A program made the position numbers and the translations under genes. A stretch of DNA of 64,000 bases, from contig CAZSVM010000001.1 of NCBI GenBank assembly GCA_964610315.1, forward strand, positions 1 to 64,000. Direction: 5' to 3'. The notes beneath the pieces are model-generated. The model was not told the DNA's origin. It saw only the letters and a program-made list of their open reading frames with translations, and ran no database searches. Below, piece by piece: positions 34,835 to 44,723 of this stretch (positions are counted from its first letter, which is position 1; each line of letters opens with the position of its first letter). The stretch is from JAQVEM01 sp964610315. Its GTDB lineage: Bacteria; Actinomycetota; Humimicrobiia; Humimicrobiales; Humimicrobiaceae.

Positions 34835-36457
34835 CTATTTCTTTCTTACTTCGTATGAGTGTTTAATGGAAGCACCTATAAAATCTCTGAACAATGGATG
34901 AGGCCTATCCGGCCTTGATTTGAATTCGGGATGGAATTGAACTGCTACAAACCAGGGATGATCTTTTATTTCCACAATTTCTGCCAGATTTTTATCCGGA
35001 TTAATTCCGGTTATTATAAGTCCGGCTCTTTCAAGTCTCTCCCTGTAATCATTATTTAATTCATACCGGTGCCTGTGTCTTTCATAAATAATCCTTTTCT
35101 TATAAGCTTTATATGCCTTCGAACCAACCTTCAACCTGCACTTATAACTTCCCAGTCTCATAGTTCCGCCCATGTCCTGAACATTTTTCTGGTCACGCAT
35201 TAAATCGATAACTGGATCTTTGGTATCCGGGTCAAACTCAGTACTATTGGCATCCTTAAGACCTAAAACATTTCTCCCGAATTCAATTACCGAGCACTGC
35301 ATTCCCAGACATATTCCAAGAAATGGTATCTTCTTTTCTCTGGCACATTTTATAGCATTAATTTTCCCGTTTATACCCCTTATTCCAAAACCATAGGGAA
35401 CCAATATTCCATCCATATCAAATAAAATATTATCTACCGGGCAGCTCTCTTCTATCGATTCAGAATTTATCCAGGTTAAATTCACATTTTTTCTGAAATA
35501 ATAACCGCCGTGATTTAGTGATTCCACTATGCTGATATAAGCGTCCTTTAAATTGGTATATTTTCCCACTATTCCTATTTCTACTTTACCTTTCAGATGA
35601 TGTATGGCATTGATCATTTTTTTCCAGTTTTCAAGATCGGATTTTCTTGCCTTTAATTTTAATTTTGATAAAACTCTTGAATCCAGTTTTTCTTTCTGAA
35701 GCATTAGTGGAACATCATAAAGGTGTTTGACATCAATTGCTTCAATGGTATCTTCCACTTCTATATCACAAAACAGGCTTATTTTATTTTTTATACCCTC
35801 GGATAATCTTGTTTCACTTCTGCATATGATTATATCAGGCTGGATTCCTATGCTTCTAAGTTCTTTTACACTGTGCTGTGTTGGTTTCGACTTTAATTCT
35901 TCAGTTGTTTTCAAATATGGAACATAGGTAACATGAATATAAAGAACATTTTCTTTACCCACATCTTTTTTAAACTGCCTTATTGCTTCCAGAAAAGGCA
36001 GGCTCTCTATATCTCCTACGGTACCGCCAATTTCAGTTATAACTATATCGGTTTTTCTTCTTAGCAGCGTCTTTTTAATACTTGCTTTTATTTCATCGGT
36101 AACATGAGGTATTACCTGAACAGTAGATCCCAGGAATTTGCCCTTCCTCTCATCATCAATGACATTTTTATAAATTTTTCCGGATGTAAAATTATTATAT
36201 TTCGATAAATCCTCATCGATAAACCTTTCATAATGTCCCAGATCAAGATCTGTTTCACCACCGTCATCGGTAACAAAAACTTCCCCGTGCTGGATTGGAT
36301 TCATGGTGCCGGGATCAATATTTATATAAGGATCAAATTTTTGAATGGTAACACTATAACCTCTTGATTTTAAAAGCCTGCCAAGAGATGCCGCGCATAT
36401 CCCCTTCCCCAGTGAAGATAAAACTCCTCCGGTAATAAAAATAAATTTAGTTTTCAA
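34835..36457 (-). CDS. pyrG: CTP synthase
   Basis: A 540-residue glutamine-dependent amidotransferase making CTP from UTP. The N-terminal synthase domain has GGVLSSLGKGICAASLG near 10-26 and KFDPYINIDPGTMNP. The C-terminal class I glutaminase domain has the nucleophile Cys in GICLGMQCS, and His and Glu in QFHPEFKSRP. Its start overlaps the recN 3' end by 11 bases. A pyrG-recN-nadK-tlyA neighbourhood is typical of Actinomycetota. Confidence 0.97.
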   Translation of the reverse strand: MKTKFIFITGGVLSSLGKGICAASLGRLLKSRGYSVTIQKFDPYINIDPGTMNPIQHGEVFVTDDGGETDLDLGHYERFIDEDLSKYNNFTSGKIYKNVIDDERKGKFLGSTVQVIPHVTDEIKASIKKTLLRRKTDIVITEIGGTVGDIESLPFLEAIRQFKKDVGKENVLYIHVTYVPYLKTTEELKSKPTQHSVKELRSIGIQPDIIICRSETRLSEGIKNKISLFCDIEVEDTIEAIDVKHLYDVPLMLQKEKLDSRVLSKLKLKARKSDLENWKKMINAIHHLKGKVEIGIVGKYTNLKDAYISIVESLNHGGYYFRKNVNLTWINSESIEESCPVDNILFDMDGILVPYGFGIRGINGKINAIKCAREKKIPFLGICLGMQCSVIEFGRNVLGLKDANSTEFDPDTKDPVIDLMRDQKNVQDMGGTMRLGSYKCRLKVGSKAYKAYKKRIIYERHRHRYELNNDYRERLERAGLIITGINPDKNLAEIVEIKDHPWFVAVQFHPEFKSRPDRPHPLFRDFIGASIKHSYEVRKK

Positions 36458-38216
36458 CTTTTATTTTCCTTCCCATAAGCTCACTTTTTATGGAATTACA
36501 TTTATCTATAAGTTCCTCAGCATGCATAACCGATATATCACTATCTTCGAGCCCGCTCATCATACGGGAAATCTCTTTAATTTTACCCTGTGAATCCAAT
36601 TTTTTTATTTTTATCTTGGTTCTATCTTTTTCCACAAACTTATCAATAAAATAATGTGCATCTGAAAAACAGGCTATTTGTGCAAGATGTGTAATTGAAA
36701 TTACCTGACAATCTCTGGAAATTTTAAATAATTTTTCTCCTACTACCAGAGATGTGGTTCCCCCCAGACCTACGTCTATTTCATCAAATATCATAGTGGT
36801 AATTTTATCAATAGAACTTATAACCGACTTGAGAGCAAGCATAATTCTTGATATCTCCCCACCCGAAGCAACTTTTCTAAGAGGCCTTTCGGCTTCACCC
36901 ACATTAAGCGATATTAGAAATTCTATATCATCTATCCCCTCTTTAGCAAATTTTATTTTTCTATTCTCGATTTCTATGCCGTCATCATCTTCCAGAAACC
37001 GGTGCTCCGGTATAAAAGATACTGATTTAAAGCCGAGGTCGGTCATTTCATTGATTACATTATCTTTCAAATCCGTAGTTACTTCCTTTCTCAATTTACT
37101 CAATATAAAGGCTTTTTTTATTAGAATTTCTTTGGCCCGGTTATACTCAGTTTTTTTCTTTTCGATTTCATTATCCAGATTTTCAAAGCTGTCAATTTCA
37201 TCCCTTAATTTCTCCGCATACTTGTTAATTAAATTCAAATCTATATTATATTTTTTCTTTACCTCTGATAACTTATATAATCTTCCCTGAATACCGTCCA
37301 GCCTTTCTCTGCTAAAATCGAAATCGGCGAGATAACTATTAAGATAATGACTTATTTCCTCGATAATATTGATTAAATTGAATAATCTGCCGCTAAATTT
37401 CTGAAATTTATGATCAATTTCGACAAGTTCCATTATATTTTTATCCAGAACCGCCAGATCCTCGTTTAATGAATGTATTTCAGTATCATCACCGTCTATG
37501 ATCTTTTTAACTTCCGATGCTAACTGGTAAATTTTCTCATAATTTTTTAGAATCCTTACTTCATTTTCCAGCATATCTTCTTCATTTTCTTTTATATTCA
37601 ATTCCTTAATTTCTTCATATCTGTAATTCAAATCTCTTAATTTTTCTTCCCTTACCCTTTTTAATTCTTCTAAATTTATAAGTTCTGATTTCTTTTTAAG
37701 ATAATCTTCCAGACTTTCAGAATAATCTTTTTTTGCATCCGATATCTCATTTTTCCCAAACTGGTCTATTATCTCCAGGTGGGTTTTATGGTTCAGTAAA
37801 TATTGATGATCATGTTGGCCGTGGATATCCAGGAACAATTCACCTAAATTTTTTAAATTGTTTACCTGAGTAAAAATTCCATTTATAAAGGACCTATTTT
37901 TCCCATTTCTGTTTACTTCTCTGGTTATTACCAGGTCATCACATTCTTCTTCTTTATCAATTAAATTCTCCGATAATAAATAATTTACCACCTGCGGATT
38001 GTTTCTAAAATCGAAATATCCCTGGACCAGCAGTTTGTCCTGTCCATCCCTTATTAAGTCGATACTGGCACGTTCACCAATCAGTAAATTTATGGCTTCG
38101 ATTATAAGAGTTTTTCCGGCTCCAGTTTCACCGGTTAAGACGTTAAGGCCCTTTTGAAATCTTATTCTGGCATCATTTATTATAGCGAAGTTTTTTACCT
38201 GTAATTCTTTCAGCAT
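36447..38216 (-). CDS. recN: DNA repair protein RecN
   Basis: A 589-residue SMC-like ATPase acting in double-strand break repair. Walker A is GETGAGKT at 29-36, with LDIHGQHDHQYLLN typical of RecN. Long coiled-coil arms (about 160-370) flank the family region. A C-terminal ABC signature EISRIMLALK and Walker B MIFDEIDVGLGG follow. It lies 23 bases after nadK. The long antisense reading frame over this gene is a by-product of its coding sequence. Confidence 0.95.
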   Translation of the reverse strand: MLKELQVKNFAIINDARIRFQKGLNVLTGETGAGKTLIIEAINLLIGERASIDLIRDGQDKLLVQGYFDFRNNPQVVNYLLSENLIDKEEECDDLVITREVNRNGKNRSFINGIFTQVNNLKNLGELFLDIHGQHDHQYLLNHKTHLEIIDQFGKNEISDAKKDYSESLEDYLKKKSELINLEELKRVREEKLRDLNYRYEEIKELNIKENEEDMLENEVRILKNYEKIYQLASEVKKIIDGDDTEIHSLNEDLAVLDKNIMELVEIDHKFQKFSGRLFNLINIIEEISHYLNSYLADFDFSRERLDGIQGRLYKLSEVKKKYNIDLNLINKYAEKLRDEIDSFENLDNEIEKKKTEYNRAKEILIKKAFILSKLRKEVTTDLKDNVINEMTDLGFKSVSFIPEHRFLEDDDGIEIENRKIKFAKEGIDDIEFLISLNVGEAERPLRKVASGGEISRIMLALKSVISSIDKITTMIFDEIDVGLGGTTSLVVGEKLFKISRDCQVISITHLAQIACFSDAHYFIDKFVEKDRTKIKIKKLDSQGKIKEISRMMSGLEDSDISVMHAEELIDKCNSIKSELMGRKIKVEN

Positions 38217-38239
38217 ATCATTCTGTAATAAAACTTTAC

Positions 38240-39115
38240 TTAAATTCTCTCAATAAATTTCTCTCTAAAAACCTTAAAAAAGATATCTTTATCAAAAGTT
38301 ATAAATTTTAATTTTAATTTTGATTTTTTTACTTCAAATACATAGTCCGATTCTATGCTGAATAGCATTGTTTTACCATCTACACTGATACTGTCTTCTT
38401 TATTCCTGGAATTGATTACTATCTCTATCCTATTATCCGGGCTCAATATTACACTTCTATTCAATAAGGTGTGCGGGCATATGGGGGTTATGATTATAAT
38501 TTCGCTCTTTGGTTCTACGATGGGACCTCCTGCTGAGAGAGAATAGGCTGTCGAACCGGTCGGTGTTGAAATAATTAATCCATCGGCAACAAACTTTTTT
38601 ATTGATATTCCATTCACAACGATATCGAATCTTATTATTTTTCCCAGCATAGATCTGGCTACTGTAAATTCATTTAATGCTATATCGGGAAGTCCCGTAT
38701 TTTCCACCAATTTTCGGTTCTTATAAAATCTGCCTTCAAGAAGCATCCTTTCTTCTATTTCATAGGTATTTTTCAATACTTTATCAATGGCATTATACAT
38801 ATTACTGGTGTCCACCACAGTCAAAAATCCTAAATTCCCAGCATTTATTCCCAGCACCGGAATCCCCTTTTTAAAGGAATACTTTGAAGCTCTGAGAAAT
38901 GTTCCGTCTCCTCCCACTGCTATAATTACATCATTTTTTCTGCTAAATTCTTCTTCGGAAACCGAAGGCAGAGAATATTCCCTGGATACCTTGTCTTTCT
39001 CTACAAGAAGTATATTTATATCAGGTTTTTTCCTGATTATATAATCATAAATTTTTTTAGCGGTTTCTACTGCTTCTTTTTTCTGATTATTTGAAACTAT
39101 ACCAATATTCTTCAT
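38240..39115 (-). CDS. nadK: NAD kinase
   Basis: A 291-residue enzyme that phosphorylates NAD to NADP. The diacylglycerol-kinase-like GGDGTFLRA motif lies near 67-75, with GINAGNLGFLT near 91-101 and GLIISTPTGSTAYSLSAGGP near 178-197. It begins three bases after the tlyA stop, as in other actinobacterial tlyA-nadK-recN runs. Confidence 0.95.
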   Translation of the reverse strand: MKNIGIVSNNQKKEAVETAKKIYDYIIRKKPDINILLVEKDKVSREYSLPSVSEEEFSRKNDVIIAVGGDGTFLRASKYSFKKGIPVLGINAGNLGFLTVVDTSNMYNAIDKVLKNTYEIEERMLLEGRFYKNRKLVENTGLPDIALNEFTVARSMLGKIIRFDIVVNGISIKKFVADGLIISTPTGSTAYSLSAGGPIVEPKSEIIIITPICPHTLLNRSVILSPDNRIEIVINSRNKEDSISVDGKTMLFSIESDYVFEVKKSKLKLKFITFDKDIFFKVFREKFIERI

Positions 39116-39118
39116 TTT

Positions 39119-39910
39119 TTATTTCCCTGATTGATTATAATAAAAATGTGCCTTATCAATTACATCTTTGATTATTTTATCATAATTTGGAATAGATTTA
39201 GCCCCTTTATCTGTTTTTATTAAAAAAATCCAAAATTCAATATTCCCTTTTGATCCTTTTATTTTTGAAAAAGTAAAATCCTTTATTTCTACCGGAAATT
39301 TTACTATAAAATCGGCTATTTCCTTTAGTACTTTGTAATGTAATTTCTTATCTTTGATTATACCTTTGTTTTCGACTTCATCTTTTTTTAATTCGAACTG
39401 CGGCTTTATCAGCAGTAATACTTTACCGCCGCCTCCTGTTAAATCAAGAATTTTATTAAAAATTTTTTTTATGGAAATAAAAGACACATCCACAACTGTA
39501 ATATCCGATTTATAGGGCAATTTATCGATATCAAGATTTCTTACATTTGTTCTTTCTAGAACAACTACCCGGGGCGATTTTCTTATTTCCCATGACAGCT
39601 GGCCGTAACCAACATCAATGTCGATTACCTTTTTAGCTCCATTTTTTAATAAAAAATCGGTAAATCCCCCAGTTGATGACCCTATATCTGCAGTTTTTTT
39701 ACCGGCAGCACTAAGTCCGAAATCCTTAAATGCACCTTCTAATTTTAGGCCGCCCCTGGATACATATATATTTTTTGGAGTTATTTCTACTATTGAATTC
39801 GAATCTATGAGTGTCCCCGGTTTTTCAATCACTTTCCCGCTAACTTTTACTTTACCCGACATTACCAGTGCTTGCGCATCTTTATCAGTAGAAACTATAT
39901 TTTTTTCCAA
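39119..39910 (-). CDS. tlyA: TlyA-family S4 / rRNA methyltransferase
   Basis: At least 263 residues: an N-terminal S4 RNA-binding domain (about 1-60), then an FtsJ-like methyltransferase with KTADIGSSTGGFTDFLL near 72-88. Mycobacterial TlyA 2'-O-methylates 16S and 23S rRNA and affects capreomycin sensitivity. The listed start is TTG at 39910, but it lacks a ribosome site and cuts into the S4 domain. The upstream in-frame codons read KKKIIDILLEKNIV, matching the family's usual N-terminus. No ATG, GTG or TTG precedes them before the ispA stop. An ATT at 39949, with AAAGG upstream, is a candidate rare start. Confidence 0.88.
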   Translation of the reverse strand: MEKNIVSTDKDAQALVMSGKVKVSGKVIEKPGTLIDSNSIVEITPKNIYVSRGGLKLEGAFKDFGLSAAGKKTADIGSSTGGFTDFLLKNGAKKVIDIDVGYGQLSWEIRKSPRVVVLERTNVRNLDIDKLPYKSDITVVDVSFISIKKIFNKILDLTGGGGKVLLLIKPQFELKKDEVENKGIIKDKKLHYKVLKEIADFIVKFPVEIKDFTFSKIKGSKGNIEFWIFLIKTDKGAKSIPNYDKIIKDVIDKAHFYYNQSGK

Positions 39911-39954
39911 TAAAATGTCTATTATTTTCTTCTTGACACTCTTTTTAATATCAG

Positions 39955-40863
39955 TTATGCCTTTCTTATAAGTAAAAACCTGGCTATTTTAACCAGCCAC
40001 TCATAGTCTATATTCATACTCTCTACAATAGAAATTGCCTTGTTGATTTTTTCTTCCGCAATTTTTTTTGATTTTGAAATGCCCCACATTTCGGGAAAGG
40101 TATTTTTTTTCTGCATTCTGTCCTTTCCTGCAGTTTTCCCGGTTAGATTTTTACTGGATGTAATATCCAGAATGTCATCGATTATTTGAAAAGCAAGCCC
40201 TATATTATCAGAATAATCAGTAAATTTCTTAAGATAATTCTCGCTGGTCCTGCATAGAATAGCGGCACACCTTACCGAAGCTTTTATTAATTTTCCTGTT
40301 TTATTCCGGTGCATATATTCCAATTTCTTTTTACTAATTTTTTTTCCTGCAAAATATACATCAATTACCTGGCCTGCTGCCATTCCTTCAGCTCCCGAAG
40401 CCTCTGATATTTCTTTTAAGATTTTAATTTTTATCCTGTCATCAGTTAATTGATACTTCAATATCAGGCTAAAAGCTTCCGCGAATAAGGCGTCGCCGGT
40501 CAATATGGCTATATCTTCCCCAAATTTTTTATGACAGGCAGGTTTACCTCTTCTGAAATCATCATTATCAATGGCAGGTAAATCATCGTGTATTAAGGAG
40601 TATGTATGTATAAATTCAACTGCACATGCAGTAGGAAGCACTGTTCTATAATCTTTTCCCAGACTTTTTGCAGTCAGCAGGCATAATACCGGTCTGAATC
40701 TTTTTCCACTGTTCCTTATGCTGTATTCGATAGCTTTTCTCAAAATACCGGGACTTTTCTTATATTTGCCTACATAGTATTTTAAACTATTATTTACTTC
40801 CTTTACTAAAAATTCAGGATAGAGTTCATTTATTTTAAGGCCATAAATTTCTTTGTCAAACAT
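39955..40863 (-). CDS. ispA: Polyprenyl (farnesyl/geranylgeranyl) diphosphate synthase
   Basis: A 302-residue trans-prenyltransferase condensing IPP with allylic diphosphates. The first aspartate-rich motif is DDLPAIDNDDFRRG near 92-105 and the second is DDILD in FQIIDDILDITS. GKRFRPVLCLLTAKSLG is the substrate-binding loop. In many bacteria xseA-xseB precede ispA; they are absent here, and nusB directly precedes it (30 bases). Chain length (C15 or C20) was not determined. Confidence 0.92.
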   Translation of the reverse strand: MFDKEIYGLKINELYPEFLVKEVNNSLKYYVGKYKKSPGILRKAIEYSIRNSGKRFRPVLCLLTAKSLGKDYRTVLPTACAVEFIHTYSLIHDDLPAIDNDDFRRGKPACHKKFGEDIAILTGDALFAEAFSLILKYQLTDDRIKIKILKEISEASGAEGMAAGQVIDVYFAGKKISKKKLEYMHRNKTGKLIKASVRCAAILCRTSENYLKKFTDYSDNIGLAFQIIDDILDITSSKNLTGKTAGKDRMQKKNTFPEMWGISKSKKIAEEKINKAISIVESMNIDYEWLVKIARFLLIRKA

Positions 40864-40893
40864 ATTCGAAAACCGATATTATAAAAAAATTAC

Positions 40894-41301
40894 TTATTTA
40901 CACATATCATTTAATATTTTTCCTAATACACCATTCACAAATTTTGGAGTATCCTCCTTTTGACCTAGAGTTTTAGCGATTTCGATTGCCTCGTCCACCG
41001 AAACCTTTAGAGGAATATCATCTTCATACAGCATTTCATAAATGGCTACTCTTAAAATATTTCTGTCGATTATGGCAATTCTTTCCAGGGTCCAATTTTC
41101 TACAATACTCATAATCATATCATCGATTCTTTCTTTGTATTTATCCACTCCCCTGACCAGTTTTAAAGCAAACTCATCATATTTCTTTCCTGCCATCAAA
41201 TTATTTTCTATAATTACACTTATATCTTTTTCCAGCAAATCTCTCTGGTATAGCAATATTATGGCATTCTCTCTGCTTTTTCTTCTTGATATTTTAGGCA
41301 T
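40894..41301 (-). CDS. nusB: Transcription antitermination factor NusB
   Basis: A 135-residue all-helical antitermination protein that binds boxA RNA in rRNA operons. It has RRKSRENAIILLYQRD near 5-20, NWTLERIAIIDRNILRVAIYE near 68-88, VSVDEAIEIAKTLG near 99-112 and the C-terminal KFVNGVLGKI. It follows efp by 23 bases, matching the conserved pepQ-efp-nusB order. Confidence 0.95.
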   Translation of the reverse strand: MPKISRRKSRENAIILLYQRDLLEKDISVIIENNLMAGKKYDEFALKLVRGVDKYKERIDDMIMSIVENWTLERIAIIDRNILRVAIYEMLYEDDIPLKVSVDEAIEIAKTLGQKEDTPKFVNGVLGKILNDMCK

Positions 41302-41324
41302 ATTTCCAAGGAAACATAAATTTA

Positions 41325-41885
41325 TTAATTACCGGTCCTGGTTATATATTCTCCGGTTCTGGTATCAATTTTTATAGTATCTCCCACATTTACAAAAAGG
41401 GGAACCATAACTTTGGCGCCTGTTTCTATTTCTGCAGGTTTAAAACTGGAACTTACCGTATCTCCCTTTACTCCCGGTTCTGTTTTTACCACTCTTGATT
41501 CTATAGTAACTGGAAGCTCAATGGAAATAGGTTTACCTTTATAGAACACCACCATCAGTTCCATATTTTCCATTAAATACTCTTTTTGATCTTCCAGCAA
41601 ATTTCTATTTAACTGGACCTGTTCATAAGTTTTGGTATCCATAAAATTATAATACTCATCTTTGTAGAGATACTGCATTTTTTTTGTTTCCAGTATAGCC
41701 TGCTCCATTTTCTCTCCAGCCCGGAAAGTTTTGTCGATAATAGCACCAGTTCCTAGATCCTTTAATTTTGTCCTGACAAAAGCGCTGCCCTTACCCGGTT
41801 TTACGTGCTGGAAATATAATATTCTATATAACTGGTTTTCATATAATATAGTTATTCCATTTTTAAAATCGCTGGTACTTATCAT
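41325..41885 (-). CDS. efp: Elongation factor P
   Basis: A 186-residue translation factor relieving ribosome stalling at polyproline. The KOW-like N-terminal domain holds the tip loop VKPGKGSAF with Lys32 at the position modified in some lineages. Two OB domains follow, ending in GDTIKIDTRTGEYITR. It lies between pepQ and nusB. No modification genes (epmA, ymfI) were recognised in the window. Confidence 0.96.
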   Translation of the reverse strand: MISTSDFKNGITILYENQLYRILYFQHVKPGKGSAFVRTKLKDLGTGAIIDKTFRAGEKMEQAILETKKMQYLYKDEYYNFMDTKTYEQVQLNRNLLEDQKEYLMENMELMVVFYKGKPISIELPVTIESRVVKTEPGVKGDTVSSSFKPAEIETGAKVMVPLFVNVGDTIKIDTRTGEYITRTGN

Positions 41886-41946
41886 CTAACAACGCTCCTT
41901 TTTTATGTCTTTTTTGGTTGCACCGATATTTCCTATATTACTACCC

Positions 41947-43059
41947 TTAACTTAATATAAAAAAGTCTTTTCTTGAATTATAAAGGACTTCACATCCATT
42001 CTTTTTTACTAATACCATGTCTTCTATTCTTATTCCACCAAAATTTTCTATATAGATAGCAGGCTCAATGGTTATAATCATATTTTCTTTTAAAATTGTT
42101 TTGTTCTTTGAATTTATTACTGGCTGTTCATGTACCTCAAGACCGACCCCATGACCCAATCCGTGTCCGAAATTAGCTCCGTAACCTTTTGAGCTTATAA
42201 ATTTCCTAGCTATTCCGTCCAGTTCTCCGGCAGTAATACCTTCCCTGCAATTTTCAATTGCCCTGATTTGTGCCTCTAAAACTATATCATAAATCTTTTT
42301 AAATTCATTACAAATTTTATTATTCCCGATAAATATGGTCCTGGTTATATCAGAGCAGTAATTTTCAAACCTGCACCCAAAATCCATAAGTATAATACCA
42401 TCATTTATCTTTATTTTTTGGGGTGAGTAATGGGGCATGGAAGAATTTTTACCATAGGCCACAATAATATCAAACGAGCTTCCACTTGAATTATTTTCTA
42501 TCAGCAGTTCTTCTATACGTAAGGCAAGTTCGACTTCAGATAATTTATCAATTCTGTGAATATCAGAATTTAGTAGGCTTTTAAAAGCTTTATCGGTAAT
42601 TTTACAGGCTTTTTTTATCCTGGAAATTTCAATATCATCCTTAACCACTCTTAATCTTTCTACTGCTTCACTGGTACCTATCAGTTTTTTACCCTGTCCA
42701 GATAATATTTTCTCCAGTTTACTATAATCAGCAAAGCTAATATTTTTATCCTCTACCGCCACGGACCTGGACTTATAATCTTTGAGAATTTCAGCAAGTT
42801 TTTTAAATTTATCTTTTCCGAAGCAGATAATATTTATATTTTTATTTTTGATTGATTTTTTTGCCTGTTCCAGGTAAATAAAATGAACTAGCAGATATAT
42901 ACAATCGCTGGTTACAAATAAGAGGCTTGCTGAATCCTTGCCGTAAAAGCCGGTTAGATAAAAAATATTTTCATCAATCAGGATTAATATATTTTGAAGC
43001 TGTTTTTTCTTAAAAAAGCTCCTTAACTTTTCAATTCTGGAGGTAAATAATTCAACCAC
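41947..43059 (-). CDS. pepQ: Xaa-Pro aminopeptidase/dipeptidase (M24)
   Basis: A 370-residue metallopeptidase releasing residues next to proline. A creatinase-like N-terminal domain (about 1-130) precedes the pita-bread domain with metal ligands: Asp residues in ILMDFGCRFENYCSDITRT, His in FGHGLGHGVGLEVHE, and Glu in ITIEPAIYIE and GGIRIEDMV. The start is probably GTG at 43059, without a clear ribosome site. The pepQ-efp-nusB group is conserved in Actinomycetota. Confidence 0.93.
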   Translation of the reverse strand: MVELFTSRIEKLRSFFKKKQLQNILILIDENIFYLTGFYGKDSASLLFVTSDCIYLLVHFIYLEQAKKSIKNKNINIICFGKDKFKKLAEILKDYKSRSVAVEDKNISFADYSKLEKILSGQGKKLIGTSEAVERLRVVKDDIEISRIKKACKITDKAFKSLLNSDIHRIDKLSEVELALRIEELLIENNSSGSSFDIIVAYGKNSSMPHYSPQKIKINDGIILMDFGCRFENYCSDITRTIFIGNNKICNEFKKIYDIVLEAQIRAIENCREGITAGELDGIARKFISSKGYGANFGHGLGHGVGLEVHEQPVINSKNKTILKENMIITIEPAIYIENFGGIRIEDMVLVKKNGCEVLYNSRKDFFILS

Positions 43060-43107
43060 TTTTACTTTATATTATTCTAGCTAGACTTACACTTTTAAAA
43101 AATTATA

Positions 43108-44721
43108 TCAATCGACTACTTCTTCCCACTGCTTGGAAAAAGTTGCCCCTCCATACACCAGTTTGGGAAGGTCTTCTGGTATACTCTTACCTAGATCCTC
43201 CTCATATCCTATATTCGCAAGGCTTCCAAGAAGTTGTCCAATCCAACCACTGGAATCTTTTGCATCAATTTGCTCACTTATTAAAGAACCTAGTAACGCA
43301 TTATGGGCGTTAAGTGTTGCTGTTCCACCTACTACTCCAAGGATATATACATCGGGGTCATTATAATTTCCTATATTATTATTATAGTCTTCTATAGTTA
43401 TATCTAAATTTCCTGAAGGCATTAAAATAAGCAATTTACTTTCTGGAAATCCACTTATAGGATTGGTAGGAACCAGCCCGCAGGAAGCGTCAATATTTCC
43501 AGTAGCAATCAATTTCCCTTTTCCTGAATAATAAATATCATTATCCGGAGGATCAATATTATTATCCTCAATATATTTACCAATTCTTATATCACCATCA
43601 ACCAACACATTTCCCTCAACTTCCAGGAAGTAACTTCCATTATCTTCGTAAAACATTATTGAGTTATCGCCGTTTTGTCTAAAAAATACATCATCAGGTG
43701 GAGGTTTATCTATAAGAGCCGGGTCTATAGCAAACACACCTTCTTCAAGCATGTCATCCTCATCAATTATAAGAACGTCACTTGGAGGTTCCTGTATCTG
43801 GTTTATGAAACTATTTACATAAACCATAACATTAAGTTTTGGAGGAGCAAATATATCATCACCTATTGGGTCAATATAATGTATATGTGCACCTCCACTG
43901 ATACTAATATCACCATGACAGGATAAATCAACAGGATTGCCTGAACTTCCAATACGCGAACTGTTTTTCATTCTTATATCATTCATAACTATCATGGTTA
44001 ATGTTTCGGAAGAACTTGATTCTATGTATGGTGCGGTAAGTAGGCCTGCACTCATCTCAATATCTTTACCGACATTAATCATTTCTGATCTAAGTCTTGT
44101 ATATCCCCCCATATCCAGATTTCCACCAACTAGAACTTTATCGCCGCTTACAACATCTCCGAATGATACAAAGTCTCTCATAACAAGATCTCCGCCTACA
44201 TATAAGGGACCATGTATGAAAGCTGTAAGAACTAAATCAAAAAATTCCAAAGAACCCTCTGAATAAATGTATTCAAATATATCAACTTCTGTTGAGAAAC
44301 TTACCGCCAGATTTACTCTTACTTTTCTGGATTGGCCACTTGCTGAATCGGTTCCTTCGGAAGTTATTATATAGTTGGTAAGCTTACCTTCATCATTGTA
44401 AATATCATCGTACTCAACCGTAAAACTCCCTATTACTTCATTATCCGAATTCAAAACTTCTTCCGTATAGGGGCTGGAGGGTAAACTTGATATTTCGTCA
44501 TTATGAAACTTTTCGATATTTGAAAACATATTAGATATACCAGCTTCTGCGATATTCAAAGCTTTCAGCTTACTTACATCAAGCCTGGTAAAAATGATAT
44601 CTTCAAACATGAATTTGGTCAGTGCGGTAATGGCAAATATTATTACCAGCCCAATTATAAGTACCATTATGGTAATGTTGCCGTAAACACTTTTTTTCAT
44701 TTTAAAGATAAATCTTTTCAT
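43108..44721 (-). CDS. PilX-like membrane-anchored pilus-associated protein
   Basis: A 537-residue protein. One N-terminal membrane helix (about 14-37) is followed by KALNIAEAGISNMFSNIE near 53-70, the pattern of PilX-type proteins of type IV pilus loci; there is no GFTLVE cleavage motif. The remaining 400 residues are Gly/Asp/Ser-rich with repeated strands such as GDLVMRDF, VLVGGNLDMGG, NVGKDIEMSAG and ATGNIDASCG, suggesting a beta-helix or bactofilin-like fold. It starts two bases after the pilW-like gene, so it is likely a minor surface or pilus-tip component. Function is inferred from context. Confidence 0.65.
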   Translation of the reverse strand: MKRFIFKMKKSVYGNITIMVLIIGLVIIFAITALTKFMFEDIIFTRLDVSKLKALNIAEAGISNMFSNIEKFHNDEISSLPSSPYTEEVLNSDNEVIGSFTVEYDDIYNDEGKLTNYIITSEGTDSASGQSRKVRVNLAVSFSTEVDIFEYIYSEGSLEFFDLVLTAFIHGPLYVGGDLVMRDFVSFGDVVSGDKVLVGGNLDMGGYTRLRSEMINVGKDIEMSAGLLTAPYIESSSSETLTMIVMNDIRMKNSSRIGSSGNPVDLSCHGDISISGGAHIHYIDPIGDDIFAPPKLNVMVYVNSFINQIQEPPSDVLIIDEDDMLEEGVFAIDPALIDKPPPDDVFFRQNGDNSIMFYEDNGSYFLEVEGNVLVDGDIRIGKYIEDNNIDPPDNDIYYSGKGKLIATGNIDASCGLVPTNPISGFPESKLLILMPSGNLDITIEDYNNNIGNYNDPDVYILGVVGGTATLNAHNALLGSLISEQIDAKDSSGWIGQLLGSLANIGYEEDLGKSIPEDLPKLVYGGATFSKQWEEVVD

Positions 44722-44723
44722 TT

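Noticed and set aside
36754..37290. Plus-strand open frame of 178 codons opposite recN (similarly 20264-20878 opposite tkt and 23761-24390 opposite the MATE gene)
   Set aside because: The minus-strand proteins are complete, well-recognised families; the opposite frames have low-complexity Ser/Ile/Phe-rich translations and no family motifs or ribosome sites.
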